64,000 bases of DNA from UBA11524 sp963642705 (lineage in GTDB: Bacteria > Bacillota > Clostridia > Christensenellales > Aristaeellaceae), in assembly GCA_963642705.1 (NCBI GenBank), contig CAVIHU010000002.1:1-64000 (forward strand). The letters are read 5' to 3'. Under the pieces are notes generated by a model. It did not search any database. It had not been told where the DNA came from and saw only the letters and a program-made list of their open reading frames with translations. Every line of letters begins with the position of its first letter. Positions within the stretch are counted from its first letter, which is position 1. Positions 16,269-24,820 of the stretch are shown here, in pieces. Both the position numbers and the translations under genes were made by a program.

Positions 16269-17135
16269 TCAATCGAGTCCGAGACTGCCGGCAGCGATGA
16301 AACCACGGACGCACTGACCGTTCACCGTCGTTTCGATGTAGTTCCATGCGGAGCGGTTGAAGAAGCTCGTCAGGAACGTCACCTGCGTGCCTGCGGGGAG
16401 CGTTGCGATGGCGGTGCCGAGTTTTGCCGGGTCATCCGTCAGTACGGCGGCTTCGGTGAGCACGGCGGACGTGTAATCGAATGTCAGCGCGGTGTCCATC
16501 GGGACGCCGCCGCGGATGTCAGAGCCGTTCACGTATCCGACGCGCACGGAGCCGCTGTCTGTTTCGTACATGACGAGAAGCCAGCCGTTTTCCCAGCCGG
16601 CGCTGTAAATCGCACCGTTCGTGCTGACCTCTGCCTTCCCGTTCGCACCGCGCCATGACTCAGTGGAGGGCGTCGAGTAGACCGGCAGCAACTGATTGGC
16701 GCGGAGCTGGATATACTCAAAGCCGACGAGCGTATCAAAGCCGGAGGAGTAGGAATCCCAGATGGACGCGCCGCAATCGCCGTAAAGCAGCTTGTACTCA
16801 CGAACCTCCTTAATCAGGCGGTAATTCGTCCATTCGACTTCGCTGACATAGGGGTATACGGCTCGCTGATTGTTGGAGTCGGCGTTGGGCGTGTACCATG
16901 GCATGCTGGAGAAGTAGTAGTCATACTTTTCGCCGGGAATGAAGACATAGCCGTGCCGCGCAAAAATCTCGTTGAAGGCATAGCCGAGCGATTCATAGTC
17001 CCACTCGGCAACCTCCTCCCATGTCAGCTCGCGCGTGCTGCTTTCCGGCAGGACGTACATCCGGTCAGCAAGGGCGGAGGACACACATACCATCAGTGCA
17101 AGGACGGCAGATAGAAGACGCAGCATGTTTTTCAT
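16269..17135 (-). CDS. Secreted YARHG-domain protein with SH3-like repeats
   Basis: The 288-residue exported protein has a signal peptide ending near ALA/D (about residue 24). The first domain has the YARHG pattern (LGYAFNEIFARHGYVF followed by FSSMPWYTP), found in extracellular proteins of Firmicutes and thought to bind the cell surface. The remainder (about 130-288) contains two SH3-like stretches: one around QLLPVYSTPSTES through NGWLLVMYETDSG, and one around ATLPAGTQVTFLTSFFN. The start at 17135 has AAGGAGC upstream; the longer open frame adds 113 unlikely residues. Probably a cell-envelope protein; role unknown. Confidence 0.85.
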   Translation of the reverse strand: MKNMLRLLSAVLALMVCVSSALADRMYVLPESSTRELTWEEVAEWDYESLGYAFNEIFARHGYVFIPGEKYDYYFSSMPWYTPNADSNNQRAVYPYVSEVEWTNYRLIKEVREYKLLYGDCGASIWDSYSSGFDTLVGFEYIQLRANQLLPVYSTPSTESWRGANGKAEVSTNGAIYSAGWENGWLLVMYETDSGSVRVGYVNGSDIRGGVPMDTALTFDYTSAVLTEAAVLTDDPAKLGTAIATLPAGTQVTFLTSFFNRSAWNYIETTVNGQCVRGFIAAGSLGLD

Positions 17136-17216
17136 ACGACTAGCTCCTTCACGGGCTTGCGGAAAACGTCCGCAGATGATACAATAGGGGAGACAACGGA
17201 GGCGATTGGATTGGCA

Positions 17217-17732
17217 ATGAACATTGTGCTGGTGAATCCGGAAATTCCGCAGAATACCGGCAATATTGCGCGCACGTGCGCCGCGACGGGTGCGGTGCTG
17301 CACCTGATCGAGCCGTTGGGCTTTTCGCTCAGCGACAGATATTTGAAGCGTGCCGGACTGGATTACTGGAACCTGATGACGTATCACAGCTATCCGGATT
17401 TCGGGGAATTTCTGCGCACGCATCCCGATGCACGGCTTCATTTTGCGAGCACGAAGGCACCGAGAGGCTATCACGAGGCGGTATATCAGGACGGTGATTT
17501 TCTGGTGTTCGGGTGCGAAACGCGAGGTCTGCCGGAAAATCTGCTCGCACAGGCCTATGACCGCTGCATTCGCATTCCGATGCGCCCGGAGGCGCGCAGC
17601 CTGAACCTGTCCAACTCCGTTGCGGTTGTGTTATATGAGGCGCTGCGGCAGACGGGCTTTACCGGGCTCAGCAGCGAGGGACACCTGACCGGACGCGATG
17701 AGGTGGACACGCCGTGGCTCGATTACGTATGA
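17217..17732 (+). CDS. trmL: tRNA (cytidine/uridine-34 2'-O)-methyltransferase TrmL
   Basis: SPOUT-class methyltransferase of 171 residues that modifies the wobble base of leucine tRNAs. It shows MNIVLVNPEIPQNTGNIART at the N-terminus, LVFGCETRGLPENLL in the middle and the trefoil-knot segment IPMRPEARSLNLSNSVAVVL near the C-terminus. ATG 17217 gives the classical N-terminus. An in-frame TTG at 17211 has better spacing from CGGAGG (17197-17202) and may be the true initiator. The gene is divergent from the YARHG protein gene. Confidence 0.93.
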   Translation: MNIVLVNPEIPQNTGNIARTCAATGAVLHLIEPLGFSLSDRYLKRAGLDYWNLMTYHSYPDFGEFLRTHPDARLHFASTKAPRGYHEAVYQDGDFLVFGCETRGLPENLLAQAYDRCIRIPMRPEARSLNLSNSVAVVLYEALRQTGFTGLSSEGHLTGRDEVDTPWLDYV

Positions 17733-17781
17733 CCCCTCTGATCACTGAACGAATCAGAAGGATGAAGCAAGGAGGTCAAGC

Positions 17782-18336
17782 ATGGCTGAAAACAAGCGCC
17801 GCCGCTCGGCAGGAAATTATGAAGCGGGAACGGAAAATACTCATCAGGAAACATCATCTCAGGACACTTCGTGTCAAGGCGTGTTGTATCAGGATGCTTC
17901 GGATCAGGATGTGCCCCGGCAGAGCTTCACCCAGCCGTATATGAACCGGCAAAACACGGAGCAGTGGACTGCAGATGGGACGCATCAGCTTTTTCAGCCG
18001 TCATCCGCGCAGCCGTTTCAGTCCGCACAGCCGGAGGATCCCGATGCGGAGATCACCTTCGTCAATGAGGCGGCATGGCAGCCGACCTTCGAGGAGGCGG
18101 AATATGCAGATGAACAGCCTGAACAGGTGGAAACGCCGCTCGATGATCTGACGGAAGAGGAAGAAGCCGAGATGAACAGAACGCGCTGGCGCTTTCTGGC
18201 GAACCTCGGGAGCTTCATCAGCGTTGCTGCCGGCTGCGGCGTGATTCTCGTGCTGGTGATGATGCTCGTCAGCCTGCTGAACTGGCTCTATTCGGATGTA
18301 ACGCAGTCAATTGCACTTTTCCGGACAATGATATAA
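17782..18336 (+). CDS. Hypothetical single-pass membrane protein
   Basis: The 184-residue protein has a long polar N-terminal region rich in Gln, Thr and acidic residues (about 1-130) and no signal peptide. One hydrophobic segment follows near residues 152-174 (SVAAGCGVILVLVMMLVSLL), then a short tail. The topology suggests a cytoplasmic disordered domain anchored by a C-terminal helix. AAGGAGG precedes the ATG. It lies between trmL and the uracil-DNA glycosylase gene. Not recognised. Confidence 0.75.
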   Translation: MAENKRRRSAGNYEAGTENTHQETSSQDTSCQGVLYQDASDQDVPRQSFTQPYMNRQNTEQWTADGTHQLFQPSSAQPFQSAQPEDPDAEITFVNEAAWQPTFEEAEYADEQPEQVETPLDDLTEEEEAEMNRTRWRFLANLGSFISVAAGCGVILVLVMMLVSLLNWLYSDVTQSIALFRTMI

Positions 18337-18349
18337 TACCATCTATAAT
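18311..18349 (+). promoter_or_regulatory. Possible promoter for the glycosylase gene
   Basis: TTGCAC (18311-18316) and two TATAAT boxes (18332-18337, preceded by TG as an extended -10, and 18344-18349) overlap the end of the preceding gene. Spacing to either box is not ideal (15 or 27 bp). Confidence 0.4.
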
Positions 18350-18397
18350 GAAAAAAAGTCAAGCATAAATCAAGCCGACAGAAAGGAAGCATGAACG

Positions 18398-18997
18398 ATG
18401 CCCGACATCACATGGGAGCTGTTTGAAGATCAGGTTTCCCGCTGCACGCTGTGTCCGCTCCATCAGGGCATCCTGCATAAGGTGCCCGGTCAGGGCGACC
18501 GGAACAGCCCGCTCATGCTCATCGGCGAAGGACCCGGTCAGGTGGAGGACGAGGAAGGGTTTGCCTTTGTCGGTCCTGCCGGACAGCTGCTGACGCGGAT
18601 GCTGGCCGCCATTTCCCTGCCGCGCGACCGCGTGTACATCTGCAATATCGTGAAGTGCCGTCCGCCGCATAACCGCGTCCCGACCGAGGAGGAGGCAGCC
18701 GCATGCAAGCTCCATCTGCGTATTCAGACGGCGCTCATCCGCCCGAAGGTGATTGTCCTGCTGGGAGCAACGGCTGCGAAATACACGCTCGGATCGGACA
18801 TCCGCATCACGCGCGACCGCGGCGCGTGGTTCGAGCGCAAGGGCGTCTGGATGATGCCGACCTATCACCCGTCTGCACTTCTGCGCGACCCGTCAAAAAA
18901 GCGCGAGGCATGGGTGGACATGCAGGCGCTGCGCGACAAACTGATGGCGCTGCGTCTCTATGACGACCTGTACAATCCGCTGCTTGACAATTCGTGA
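18398..18997 (+). CDS. Family 4 uracil-DNA glycosylase
   Basis: Removes uracil from DNA to start base-excision repair. The 199-residue protein carries the four Cys expected for the [4Fe-4S] cluster of family 4 enzymes: C16 and C19 (CTLC), C87 (VKCRPP) and C103. The active-site motifs are GEGPGQVEDEEG (about 43-54) and HPSALLR (His157), consistent with the type 4 or 5 group. The start at 18398 has AAAGGAAGC upstream. Confidence 0.93.
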   Translation: MPDITWELFEDQVSRCTLCPLHQGILHKVPGQGDRNSPLMLIGEGPGQVEDEEGFAFVGPAGQLLTRMLAAISLPRDRVYICNIVKCRPPHNRVPTEEEAAACKLHLRIQTALIRPKVIVLLGATAAKYTLGSDIRITRDRGAWFERKGVWMMPTYHPSALLRDPSKKREAWVDMQALRDKLMALRLYDDLYNPLLDNS

Positions 18998-19012
18998 TAT
19001 TTCTGTTATGAT
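18984..19012 (+). promoter_or_regulatory. Promoter of the ECF S-component gene
   Basis: -35 TTGACA (18984-18989) inside the end of the glycosylase gene, 17-bp spacer, -10 TATGAT (19007-19012). Confidence 0.75.
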
Positions 19013-19022
19013 AAATATGTTT

Positions 19023-19080
19023 CCATGAAGGAAGCCCTCGGGCGAGAACGTCCGGCTTTCTTCGTGGTATTTTTGTTTTT
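19023..19080 (+). terminator. Leader terminator hairpin before the ECF S component
   Basis: CCATGAAGGAAGCC (19023-19036) pairs with GGCTTTCTTCGTGG (19054-19067), a 14-bp stem with two G-U pairs, followed by TATTTTTGTTTTT. It starts only a few bases after the expected transcription start. It may terminate the glycosylase transcript, attenuate the transporter, or both. Confidence 0.7.
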
Positions 19081-19093
19081 GGAGGAGTTTCGG

Positions 19094-19663
19094 ATGGCAT
19101 TCAATCGCAAAAGCTCGATTTATTCGCTCGTGGTGACGGCAATTCTGCTGGCGGTCGGCATGGTGCTGCCTTTTCTGACCGGCAATATTCAGGTGCTCGG
19201 GCAGGCAATCAGTCCGCTGCACATTCCGGTGCTGCTGTGCGGTCTGACGTGCGGCTGGACATGGGGGACGGTGCTGGGCGTGGTGCTGCCGCTGCTGCGG
19301 AGCGCGGTGTTCGGTATGCCGCCGATGGTGCCGGTCGCCATCCCGATGGCGTTCGAAATGGCGGTGTACGGCGCGATGACGGGCGTGCTGTATCCGCTGC
19401 TGCGGCGGAAAATGCGCCCCACGCTGGCGATGCTGTCCGCAATGGTGCCGGCGATGATTGCCGGACGATTGCTCGGCGGCGCGGCGAAGGCCGTTGTGAT
19501 GGGACTGCAGGGCAGCACGTACACGCTGCAGATGTTCCTGACGGCGTACTTTGTGCAGACCGCCGTCGGCGCGGTGATTCACCTGATTGTCGTGCCGCTG
19601 ATTGCAATGGTGCTGGAAAAGGCGAAGCTGTCGCCTGTTGCGGCAAGGGCTGCGAAAGCCTGA
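19094..19663 (+). CDS. ECF transporter S component
   Basis: A 189-residue membrane protein with about six hydrophobic segments, the substrate-capture subunit of an energy-coupling-factor vitamin transporter. ISPLHIPVLLCGLTCGW, LPLLRSAVFGMPPM and AFEMAVYGAMTG are typical of the ECF_trnsprt S-component family. The substrate cannot be told from sequence, and no EcfA/EcfT genes are nearby, as expected for group II systems that share the module. GGAGGAG precedes the ATG at 19094. A terminator-like hairpin in the leader suggests regulation. Confidence 0.9.
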   Translation: MAFNRKSSIYSLVVTAILLAVGMVLPFLTGNIQVLGQAISPLHIPVLLCGLTCGWTWGTVLGVVLPLLRSAVFGMPPMVPVAIPMAFEMAVYGAMTGVLYPLLRRKMRPTLAMLSAMVPAMIAGRLLGGAAKAVVMGLQGSTYTLQMFLTAYFVQTAVGAVIHLIVVPLIAMVLEKAKLSPVAARAAKA

Positions 19664-19767
19664 CAAGAAAAAAGACCGGAGCTGCCTTTGATGGGGACGG
19701 CTCCGGTCTTTTATGTGAGATTTTCCGTGAAGAAACGCAAAAAGATGAAAAAAATCTTCCTAACCCC

Positions 19768-19796
19768 TTGACAAAGTGACGCAACGGGGGTATATT
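19768..19796 (+). promoter_or_regulatory. Heat-shock operon promoter
   Basis: -35 TTGACA (19768-19773), 17-bp spacer, -10 TATATT (19791-19796), just upstream of CIRCE. Confidence 0.85.
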
Positions 19797-19807
19797 ATGT
19801 CATGTGA

Positions 19808-19834
19808 TTAGCACTCAACACAAGTGAGTGCTAA
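19808..19834. promoter_or_regulatory. CIRCE operator
   Basis: TTAGCACTC (19808-19816), 9-bp spacer, GAGTGCTAA (19826-19834): a perfect CIRCE element, the binding site of the HrcA repressor encoded directly downstream. Confidence 0.98.
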
Positions 19835-19872
19835 CAACACAAACCGAAGGAGCATGGAAGGAGGAATGAGTG

Positions 19873-20928
19873 ATGATGATGGACGAAAGAAAGTTTCGGA
19901 TTCTGCAGGCTATCATCGATGACTACATCCTGACAGCCGTGCCGGTCGGATCAAGGACAATCTCGAAAAAATATGACATGGGGCTTTCCTCGGCGACCAT
20001 CCGCAATGAGATGAGCGACCTGGAAGAGCTCGGCTACCTCGATCAGCCGCATGTGTCTGCCGGGCGTATCCCGTCCGCGAAGGCGTATCGGCTGTACGTC
20101 GACCAGCTGCTGAAGATGGGGCGTATCCCGTCGGACAGCGAGCCGGTCGTCAAGGGGCACTTCCTCGGGCGCATGCATCAGATGGAGGATGTGATTGATC
20201 ACGCAGCGCAGGTGCTGTCCTCGCTGACGAATTACACTGCCGTTGTGCTGCCGCCTACAGGCAAGCTCCCCAGGATCCGCACGATTCAGCTCGTGCCGGT
20301 GTCCGAAATGTCGGCGCTCGTCGTTGTCGTGACGGACATGGGCATTGTACGCGACCAGGTGGTTCGGGTGGCCTCGGAGCTCGACAGCGACGCGCTGTAC
20401 GCCGTTTCCAAGACGCTGACGGAGCACCTGCAGGGGCTGACGCTCCACGAAGCGGTGCAGCGCATCCCCGACATTATGCAAAGGATGCACGAGAATGAGG
20501 TGATCCTGCGCAGTCTGGGCAGCGTACTCGGGCAGGAGGAGCAGAAGCCGCACCCGCACGTCGCGGTCGGCGGAACGAGCAATATGCTCGCGTATCCGGA
20601 GTACAACGACGTCGAGAAGGCACGTTCCTTCCTCTCGTTGATGGAAACGCGTGACCGACTGGCTGACATCATCAGTCAGCAGGGAGAAATGGCGTTTACC
20701 GTCCGCATCGGACCGGAAACGGGCGTGCCGGAAATGGCGGATTGCTCGATTGTGACCGCTACGTACACGACAGGCTCCGGCAGGCAGGGCACCATCGGCG
20801 TCATCGGACCGACACGCATGCGCTACAGCAAGGTGTTGTCGGTCATGAACACGATGGGTCAGCAGCTTTCGGAGCTCTTCGGAAGCCCGCCAAAAATCGA
20901 TGAAAGCAAGCCGGATGATCAGCAATGA
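19873..20928 (+). CDS. hrcA: Heat-inducible transcription repressor HrcA
   Basis: Represses the operon by binding the CIRCE element 39 bp upstream; its activity is normally set by GroEL. About 351 residues: an N-terminal winged helix (about 1-75, with GSRTISKKYDMGLSSATIRN and GYLDQPHVSAGRIPSAKAYR) and a C-terminal GAF-like domain ending in GVIGPTRMRYSKVLSVM. The start region reads GTGATGATGATGGAC after AAGGAGG, so 19870, 19873, 19876 or 19879 are all possible. The gene overlaps grpE by 4 bp (ATGA). Confidence 0.97.
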   Translation: MMMDERKFRILQAIIDDYILTAVPVGSRTISKKYDMGLSSATIRNEMSDLEELGYLDQPHVSAGRIPSAKAYRLYVDQLLKMGRIPSDSEPVVKGHFLGRMHQMEDVIDHAAQVLSSLTNYTAVVLPPTGKLPRIRTIQLVPVSEMSALVVVVTDMGIVRDQVVRVASELDSDALYAVSKTLTEHLQGLTLHEAVQRIPDIMQRMHENEVILRSLGSVLGQEEQKPHPHVAVGGTSNMLAYPEYNDVEKARSFLSLMETRDRLADIISQQGEMAFTVRIGPETGVPEMADCSIVTATYTTGSGRQGTIGVIGPTRMRYSKVLSVMNTMGQQLSELFGSPPKIDESKPDDQQ

Positions 20929-21524
20929 AATGGAAAAGAGGTAAAAAGCGACCGATGGATGAGCAGAAAACGCAGCAGCCGGATGAGGACATGACGATCG
21001 ATGTGACCGATCAGGATCAGACGGCAGCACAGCCCCAGACAGAGGAAGCACCGGCAGCCGTGCCTGCGGTCGATCCGGCGGAGCTTCAGACCGCCAAGGC
21101 CAAGGCGGATGAGTACCTCGCGCTTGCGCAGCGCGTTCAGGCGGATTTCGACAACTTCCGCCGCCGGAACGAGGGCGTGCGCGCGGAGGCCTTTGCCGAG
21201 GGTCAGCGCAAGGTCGCGACGGCGATGCTGCCCGTGCTGGATAATCTCGAGCGTGCCCTTGCATCTGCCGAGCAGGCGGAAGGCGATGCGCTCAGGACCG
21301 GCGTGGAGATGACCCGCAAGCAGATGACTGCCGTGTACGAAAAGCTCGGCGTGACGGCGATTGACCGCCTCGGCGAGAAGTTCGACCCGAACCTCGAGGA
21401 GGCCATCATGCAGGGCACCGCCGAGGACGGCGAGCCGGGAACCGTTTGCATGGTGCTGCAGAAGGGCTACAGGATGGACAACACCGTGCTTCGGCACGCG
21501 ATGGTCAAGGTTGTGCCCGACTAA
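20925..21524 (+). CDS. grpE: Nucleotide exchange factor GrpE
   Basis: Co-chaperone that releases ADP from DnaK. The 199-residue protein has an acidic, disordered N-terminus, a long helix (LAQRVQADFDNFRRRNE) and a C-terminal beta domain with GVTAIDRLGEKFDPNLEEAI and VLQKGYRMDNTVLRHAMVKV. The ATG at 20925 overlaps the hrcA stop (ATGA), suggesting coupling; an internal ATG at 20955 after AAGAGGT is an alternative. Confidence 0.96.
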   Translation: MKWKRGKKRPMDEQKTQQPDEDMTIDVTDQDQTAAQPQTEEAPAAVPAVDPAELQTAKAKADEYLALAQRVQADFDNFRRRNEGVRAEAFAEGQRKVATAMLPVLDNLERALASAEQAEGDALRTGVEMTRKQMTAVYEKLGVTAIDRLGEKFDPNLEEAIMQGTAEDGEPGTVCMVLQKGYRMDNTVLRHAMVKVVPD

Positions 21525-21623
21525 GGCACAGCCGCTTAATCAGACAGCTCAGATGTGAAGGCATCTGCTGTATAGAAAGACATTTACAACAATTTCGACA
21601 TAGACTTTCAGGAGGAATGAATT

Positions 21624-23453
21624 ATGAGCAAGATTATTGGTATTGACCTTGGTACGACGAACAGCTGCGTGGCGGTCATGGAAGGCGGTCAGCCGGTCGT
21701 GATCCCGAACGCTGAGGGCGCGCGCACGACGCCTTCTGTCGTGGCTTTCTCCAAGGACGGCGAGCGCATGGTCGGTCAGATCGCAAAGCGTCAGGCTGTC
21801 ACCAATCCTGACCGTACCGTGATTTCCATCAAGCGTGAGATGGGCACCAGCTACAAGGTGAACATCGACGGCAAGTCCTACACGCCTCAGGACATTTCCG
21901 CTATGATCCTGAGCAAGATGAAGGAAACGGCTGAAGCGTATCTGGGCGAAACCGTGACGCAGGCCATCATCACCGTCCCTGCTTACTTCAATGACGCACA
22001 GCGTCAGGCAACGAAGGATGCAGGCCGCATCGCCGGTCTGGAGGTCCTGCGTATTATCAACGAGCCGACGGCTGCTTCTCTGGCATACGGTCTTGACAAG
22101 GAAGGCACGCAGAAGATTCTGGTGTACGACCTGGGCGGCGGCACGTTCGACGTTTCCATCCTCGACATCGGCGACGGCGTGTTTGAGGTGCTTGCGACCA
22201 ACGGTAATACCCGTCTGGGCGGCGATGACTTCGACCAGCGCATCATCGACTATGTCGCGGATCAGTTCCAGAAGGAAAACGGCATCGACCTGCGCAAGGA
22301 TCGTGCTGCCAGCCAGCGCCTGAAGCAGGAGGCTGAAAAGGCGAAGATCGACCTGTCCGGCACGACGAGCGCCAACATCAACCTGCCGTTCATCACGGCG
22401 GACGCAAACGGCCCGAAGCACCTGGATGTCACGCTGACCCGTGCGAAGTTCGAGGAGCTGACTGCTGACCTGGTGCAGGCAACCATCACCCCGATGGAGA
22501 AGGCGCTGAAGGACGCTGGCCTGACCTACAACGATATCAACAAGGTGATTCTCGTCGGCGGTTCTACGCGTATCCCTGCTGTGCAGGCCGCTGTAAAGCG
22601 TGTGACGGGCAAGGAACCCTTCAAGGGCATTAACCCGGACGAGTGCGTGGCAATCGGCGCTGCCATTCAGGGCGGCGTGCTTGCCGGCGAGGTCAAGGAC
22701 GTCCTGCTGCTGGATGTTACGCCGCTGTCTCTGGGTCTTGAGACGGAAGGTCACATCTTCACCCGCCTGATTGACCGCAACACCACCATCCCGACCAGCA
22801 AGTCCCAGGTGTTCTCCACGGCGGCGGACGGTCAGACGACCGTTGAGATCAACGTCCTGCAGGGCGAGCGCCAGATGGCTTATGACAACAAGTCCCTGGG
22901 TCGCTTCCAGCTGACTGGCATTGCGCCCGCTCCCCGCGGCGTGCCGCAGATCGAGGTCACCTTCTCCATCGATGCCAATGGTATCGTCAATGTCTCCGCA
23001 AAGGACAAGGCGACCGGCCACGAGCAGAAGATCACCATCACCGCTTCCTCCAACCTGACCGAGGAGGAAATCAACCAGCGCGTCAAGGAAGCTGAGCAGT
23101 ATGCTGAGCAGGACAAGAAGCGCAAGGAAGAGGTCGAGACGCTCAACCATGCTGATTCCGTGATCTACGAGACCGAGAAGCAGCTGCGCGAGAACGGCGA
23201 CAAGCTGTCCGCGGAGGATAAGTCCACCATCGAGAGTGAAATCGCTTCCTTCAAGAAGACCCGCGAGGGCGGCAACGCGGACGAAATCAAGAACGCCATG
23301 GAGACCTTCACGCAGAAGGTGTACGCCATCTTCGGCAAGCTGTATCAGCAGCAGGGCGGCGCTCCTGAGGGCGGTGCGCAGGGTACGGAGCAGGCTCAGC
23401 CCAATGGTCAGAATGCTGACGGCACCTACGAGGCGGACGGCGACGTCCACTAA
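21624..23453 (+). CDS. dnaK: Chaperone protein DnaK (Hsp70)
   Basis: ATP-driven folding chaperone of 609 residues. The ATPase domain has IIGIDLGTTNSCVAVMEGG at the N-terminus, VYDLGGGTFDVSILDIGDG and VILVGGSTRIPAVQ. The substrate-binding domain follows with DVTPLSLGLETEG at the linker, and a helical lid and flexible tail end in DGDVH. AGGAGG precedes the ATG. There is no separate promoter of note, so it is probably read through from hrcA-grpE. Codon use is strongly biased, as expected for an abundant protein. Confidence 0.98.
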   Translation: MSKIIGIDLGTTNSCVAVMEGGQPVVIPNAEGARTTPSVVAFSKDGERMVGQIAKRQAVTNPDRTVISIKREMGTSYKVNIDGKSYTPQDISAMILSKMKETAEAYLGETVTQAIITVPAYFNDAQRQATKDAGRIAGLEVLRIINEPTAASLAYGLDKEGTQKILVYDLGGGTFDVSILDIGDGVFEVLATNGNTRLGGDDFDQRIIDYVADQFQKENGIDLRKDRAASQRLKQEAEKAKIDLSGTTSANINLPFITADANGPKHLDVTLTRAKFEELTADLVQATITPMEKALKDAGLTYNDINKVILVGGSTRIPAVQAAVKRVTGKEPFKGINPDECVAIGAAIQGGVLAGEVKDVLLLDVTPLSLGLETEGHIFTRLIDRNTTIPTSKSQVFSTAADGQTTVEINVLQGERQMAYDNKSLGRFQLTGIAPAPRGVPQIEVTFSIDANGIVNVSAKDKATGHEQKITITASSNLTEEEINQRVKEAEQYAEQDKKRKEEVETLNHADSVIYETEKQLRENGDKLSAEDKSTIESEIASFKKTREGGNADEIKNAMETFTQKVYAIFGKLYQQQGGAPEGGAQGTEQAQPNGQNADGTYEADGDVH

Positions 23454-23493
23454 GGCAGGATGCTGAAGCAAATCAGTTTTGCTTCTAATTACC

Positions 23494-23534
23494 ATCACCG
23501 GGAGAGCCGTCTGACGTGCCTCCCGGTGATATTT
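23494..23534 (+). terminator. Hairpin between dnaK and dnaJ
   Basis: ATCACCGGGAG (23494-23504) and CTCCCGGTGAT (23520-23530) form a strong stem, followed by ATTTGGG. The T-run is weak, so it may lower rather than block dnaJ transcription. Confidence 0.6.
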
Positions 23535-23587
23535 GGGTAATTTCGGCAGAGCGGAATGACATGAAACGCAACCAGAGGTGAGCAAAC

Positions 23588-24718
23588 GTGGCGAACAAGC
23601 GCGATTATTACGAGGTATTGGGTGTACAAAAGAACGCATCGGATGACGAAATCAAGCGCGCCTACCGCAAGAAGGCGAAGGAATGCCATCCCGACCTGCA
23701 TCCGAATGACAAGGAGGCAGAGGCGAGGTTCAAGGAGCTGAATGAGGCGAACGAAGTGCTGTCCGACCCGGACAAGCGCGCGCGTTACGACCAGTACGGC
23801 TTCGACGGACCTGACATGAGCGGCGGAGGTAACCCGTTCGGCGGCATGGACTTCAGCGGCATGGGCGGTATGGGCGATATCTTCGACCAGCTGTTCAACG
23901 GCGGCATGGGCGGCAGCGCACAGGCACGGCGCAATGCACCCCGTCAGGGCGCAGATGTGCGCTATGAGCTGCGCCTGACGTTCGAGGAGGCGGCAAAGGG
24001 CTGCCACAAGTCGGTCGAATTCTACCGCTATGAAAACTGCACGACATGCGGCGGCACAGGCGCAAAGCCCGGCACGCAGCCGCAGACCTGCTCGATGTGC
24101 AAGGGCACGGGACAAATCCGCCAGAGCGGCGGCTGGATGACGACCGTGCGCACGTGCCCGGGATGCGGCGGCGCAGGCAAGGTCATCAAGGACAAGTGCT
24201 CGACGTGCGGAGGCACAGGGCGAATCCGCAAGCTGAGGACGCTGGAGCTGGATGTCCCGGCAGGCGTGGACAACAACATCGTGCTGTCCAAGCGCGGTCA
24301 AGGTGAACCCGGTGCGAACGGCGGTCCGAACGGCGACCTGCTCATTCAGATTACCGTCAAGCCGCACAAACTCTTCCGTCGTGAAGGCACGAATTTGTAT
24401 CTGGACGTGCCGATTTCCTTCACGCAGGCGGCGCTCGGCGCGGAAATCGACGTCCCGACGCTTGACGGCAGCGTGAAGTACAACATTCCTGAGGGTACGC
24501 AGACGGATACGGATTTCCGCATCCGCGGCAAGGGTGTACCGCAGCTCGGTTCGAGCGTCAAGGGTGATTTGATCTTCCGCGTGCGTGTTGAAACGCCGAA
24601 GCGGCTGAGCGAGAAGCAGCGCGAGCTGCTCCGGCAGTTTGACGGCGATGACAATGGCAAGCAGTATGACCAGAGGAAGTCCTTCATCGATAAAGTGAAG
24701 GAACTGTTCGATAAGTAA
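23588..24718 (+). CDS. dnaJ: Chaperone protein DnaJ (Hsp40)
   Basis: Stimulates DnaK ATPase and delivers substrates. The 376-residue type I protein has a J domain with HPD at 34-36, a Gly/Phe/Met-rich linker (about 75-115) and four CxxCxGxG zinc-binding repeats (CTTCGGTG, CSMCKGTG, CPGCGGAG, CSTCGGTG). Two C-terminal beta domains follow. The start is GTG at 23588 after GAGGTGAGC, which also differs from the ATG starts of its operon partners. Confidence 0.97.
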   Translation: MANKRDYYEVLGVQKNASDDEIKRAYRKKAKECHPDLHPNDKEAEARFKELNEANEVLSDPDKRARYDQYGFDGPDMSGGGNPFGGMDFSGMGGMGDIFDQLFNGGMGGSAQARRNAPRQGADVRYELRLTFEEAAKGCHKSVEFYRYENCTTCGGTGAKPGTQPQTCSMCKGTGQIRQSGGWMTTVRTCPGCGGAGKVIKDKCSTCGGTGRIRKLRTLELDVPAGVDNNIVLSKRGQGEPGANGGPNGDLLIQITVKPHKLFRREGTNLYLDVPISFTQAALGAEIDVPTLDGSVKYNIPEGTQTDTDFRIRGKGVPQLGSSVKGDLIFRVRVETPKRLSEKQRELLRQFDGDDNGKQYDQRKSFIDKVKELFDK

Positions 24719-24726
24719 AAAAGAAT

Positions 24727-24766
24727 GCCGCCTTTTCTGAGGGTTCAGGAAAGGCGGACTATTTGT
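24727..24766 (+). terminator. Terminator after dnaJ
   Basis: GCCGCCTTT pairs with AAAGGCGG across a 14-nt loop, followed by ACTATTTG; a moderate terminator at the end of the heat-shock operon. Confidence 0.6.
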
Positions 24767-24820
24767 GTTATGGAGGCGGGCTGTGAACCGCTGAGCGGTG
24801 ACGGACGCATCGATCTTTGA

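Noticed and set aside
21549..23639. A 696-codon open frame antisense to dnaK, and similar long antisense frames over dnaJ (23495-24367), gyrB-gyrA (49433-52831) and the flavin-domain gene (11920-13773)
   Set aside because: They mirror strongly codon-biased or repetitive real genes, have no ribosome-binding sites and read as Leu/Arg/His-rich low-information sequence.
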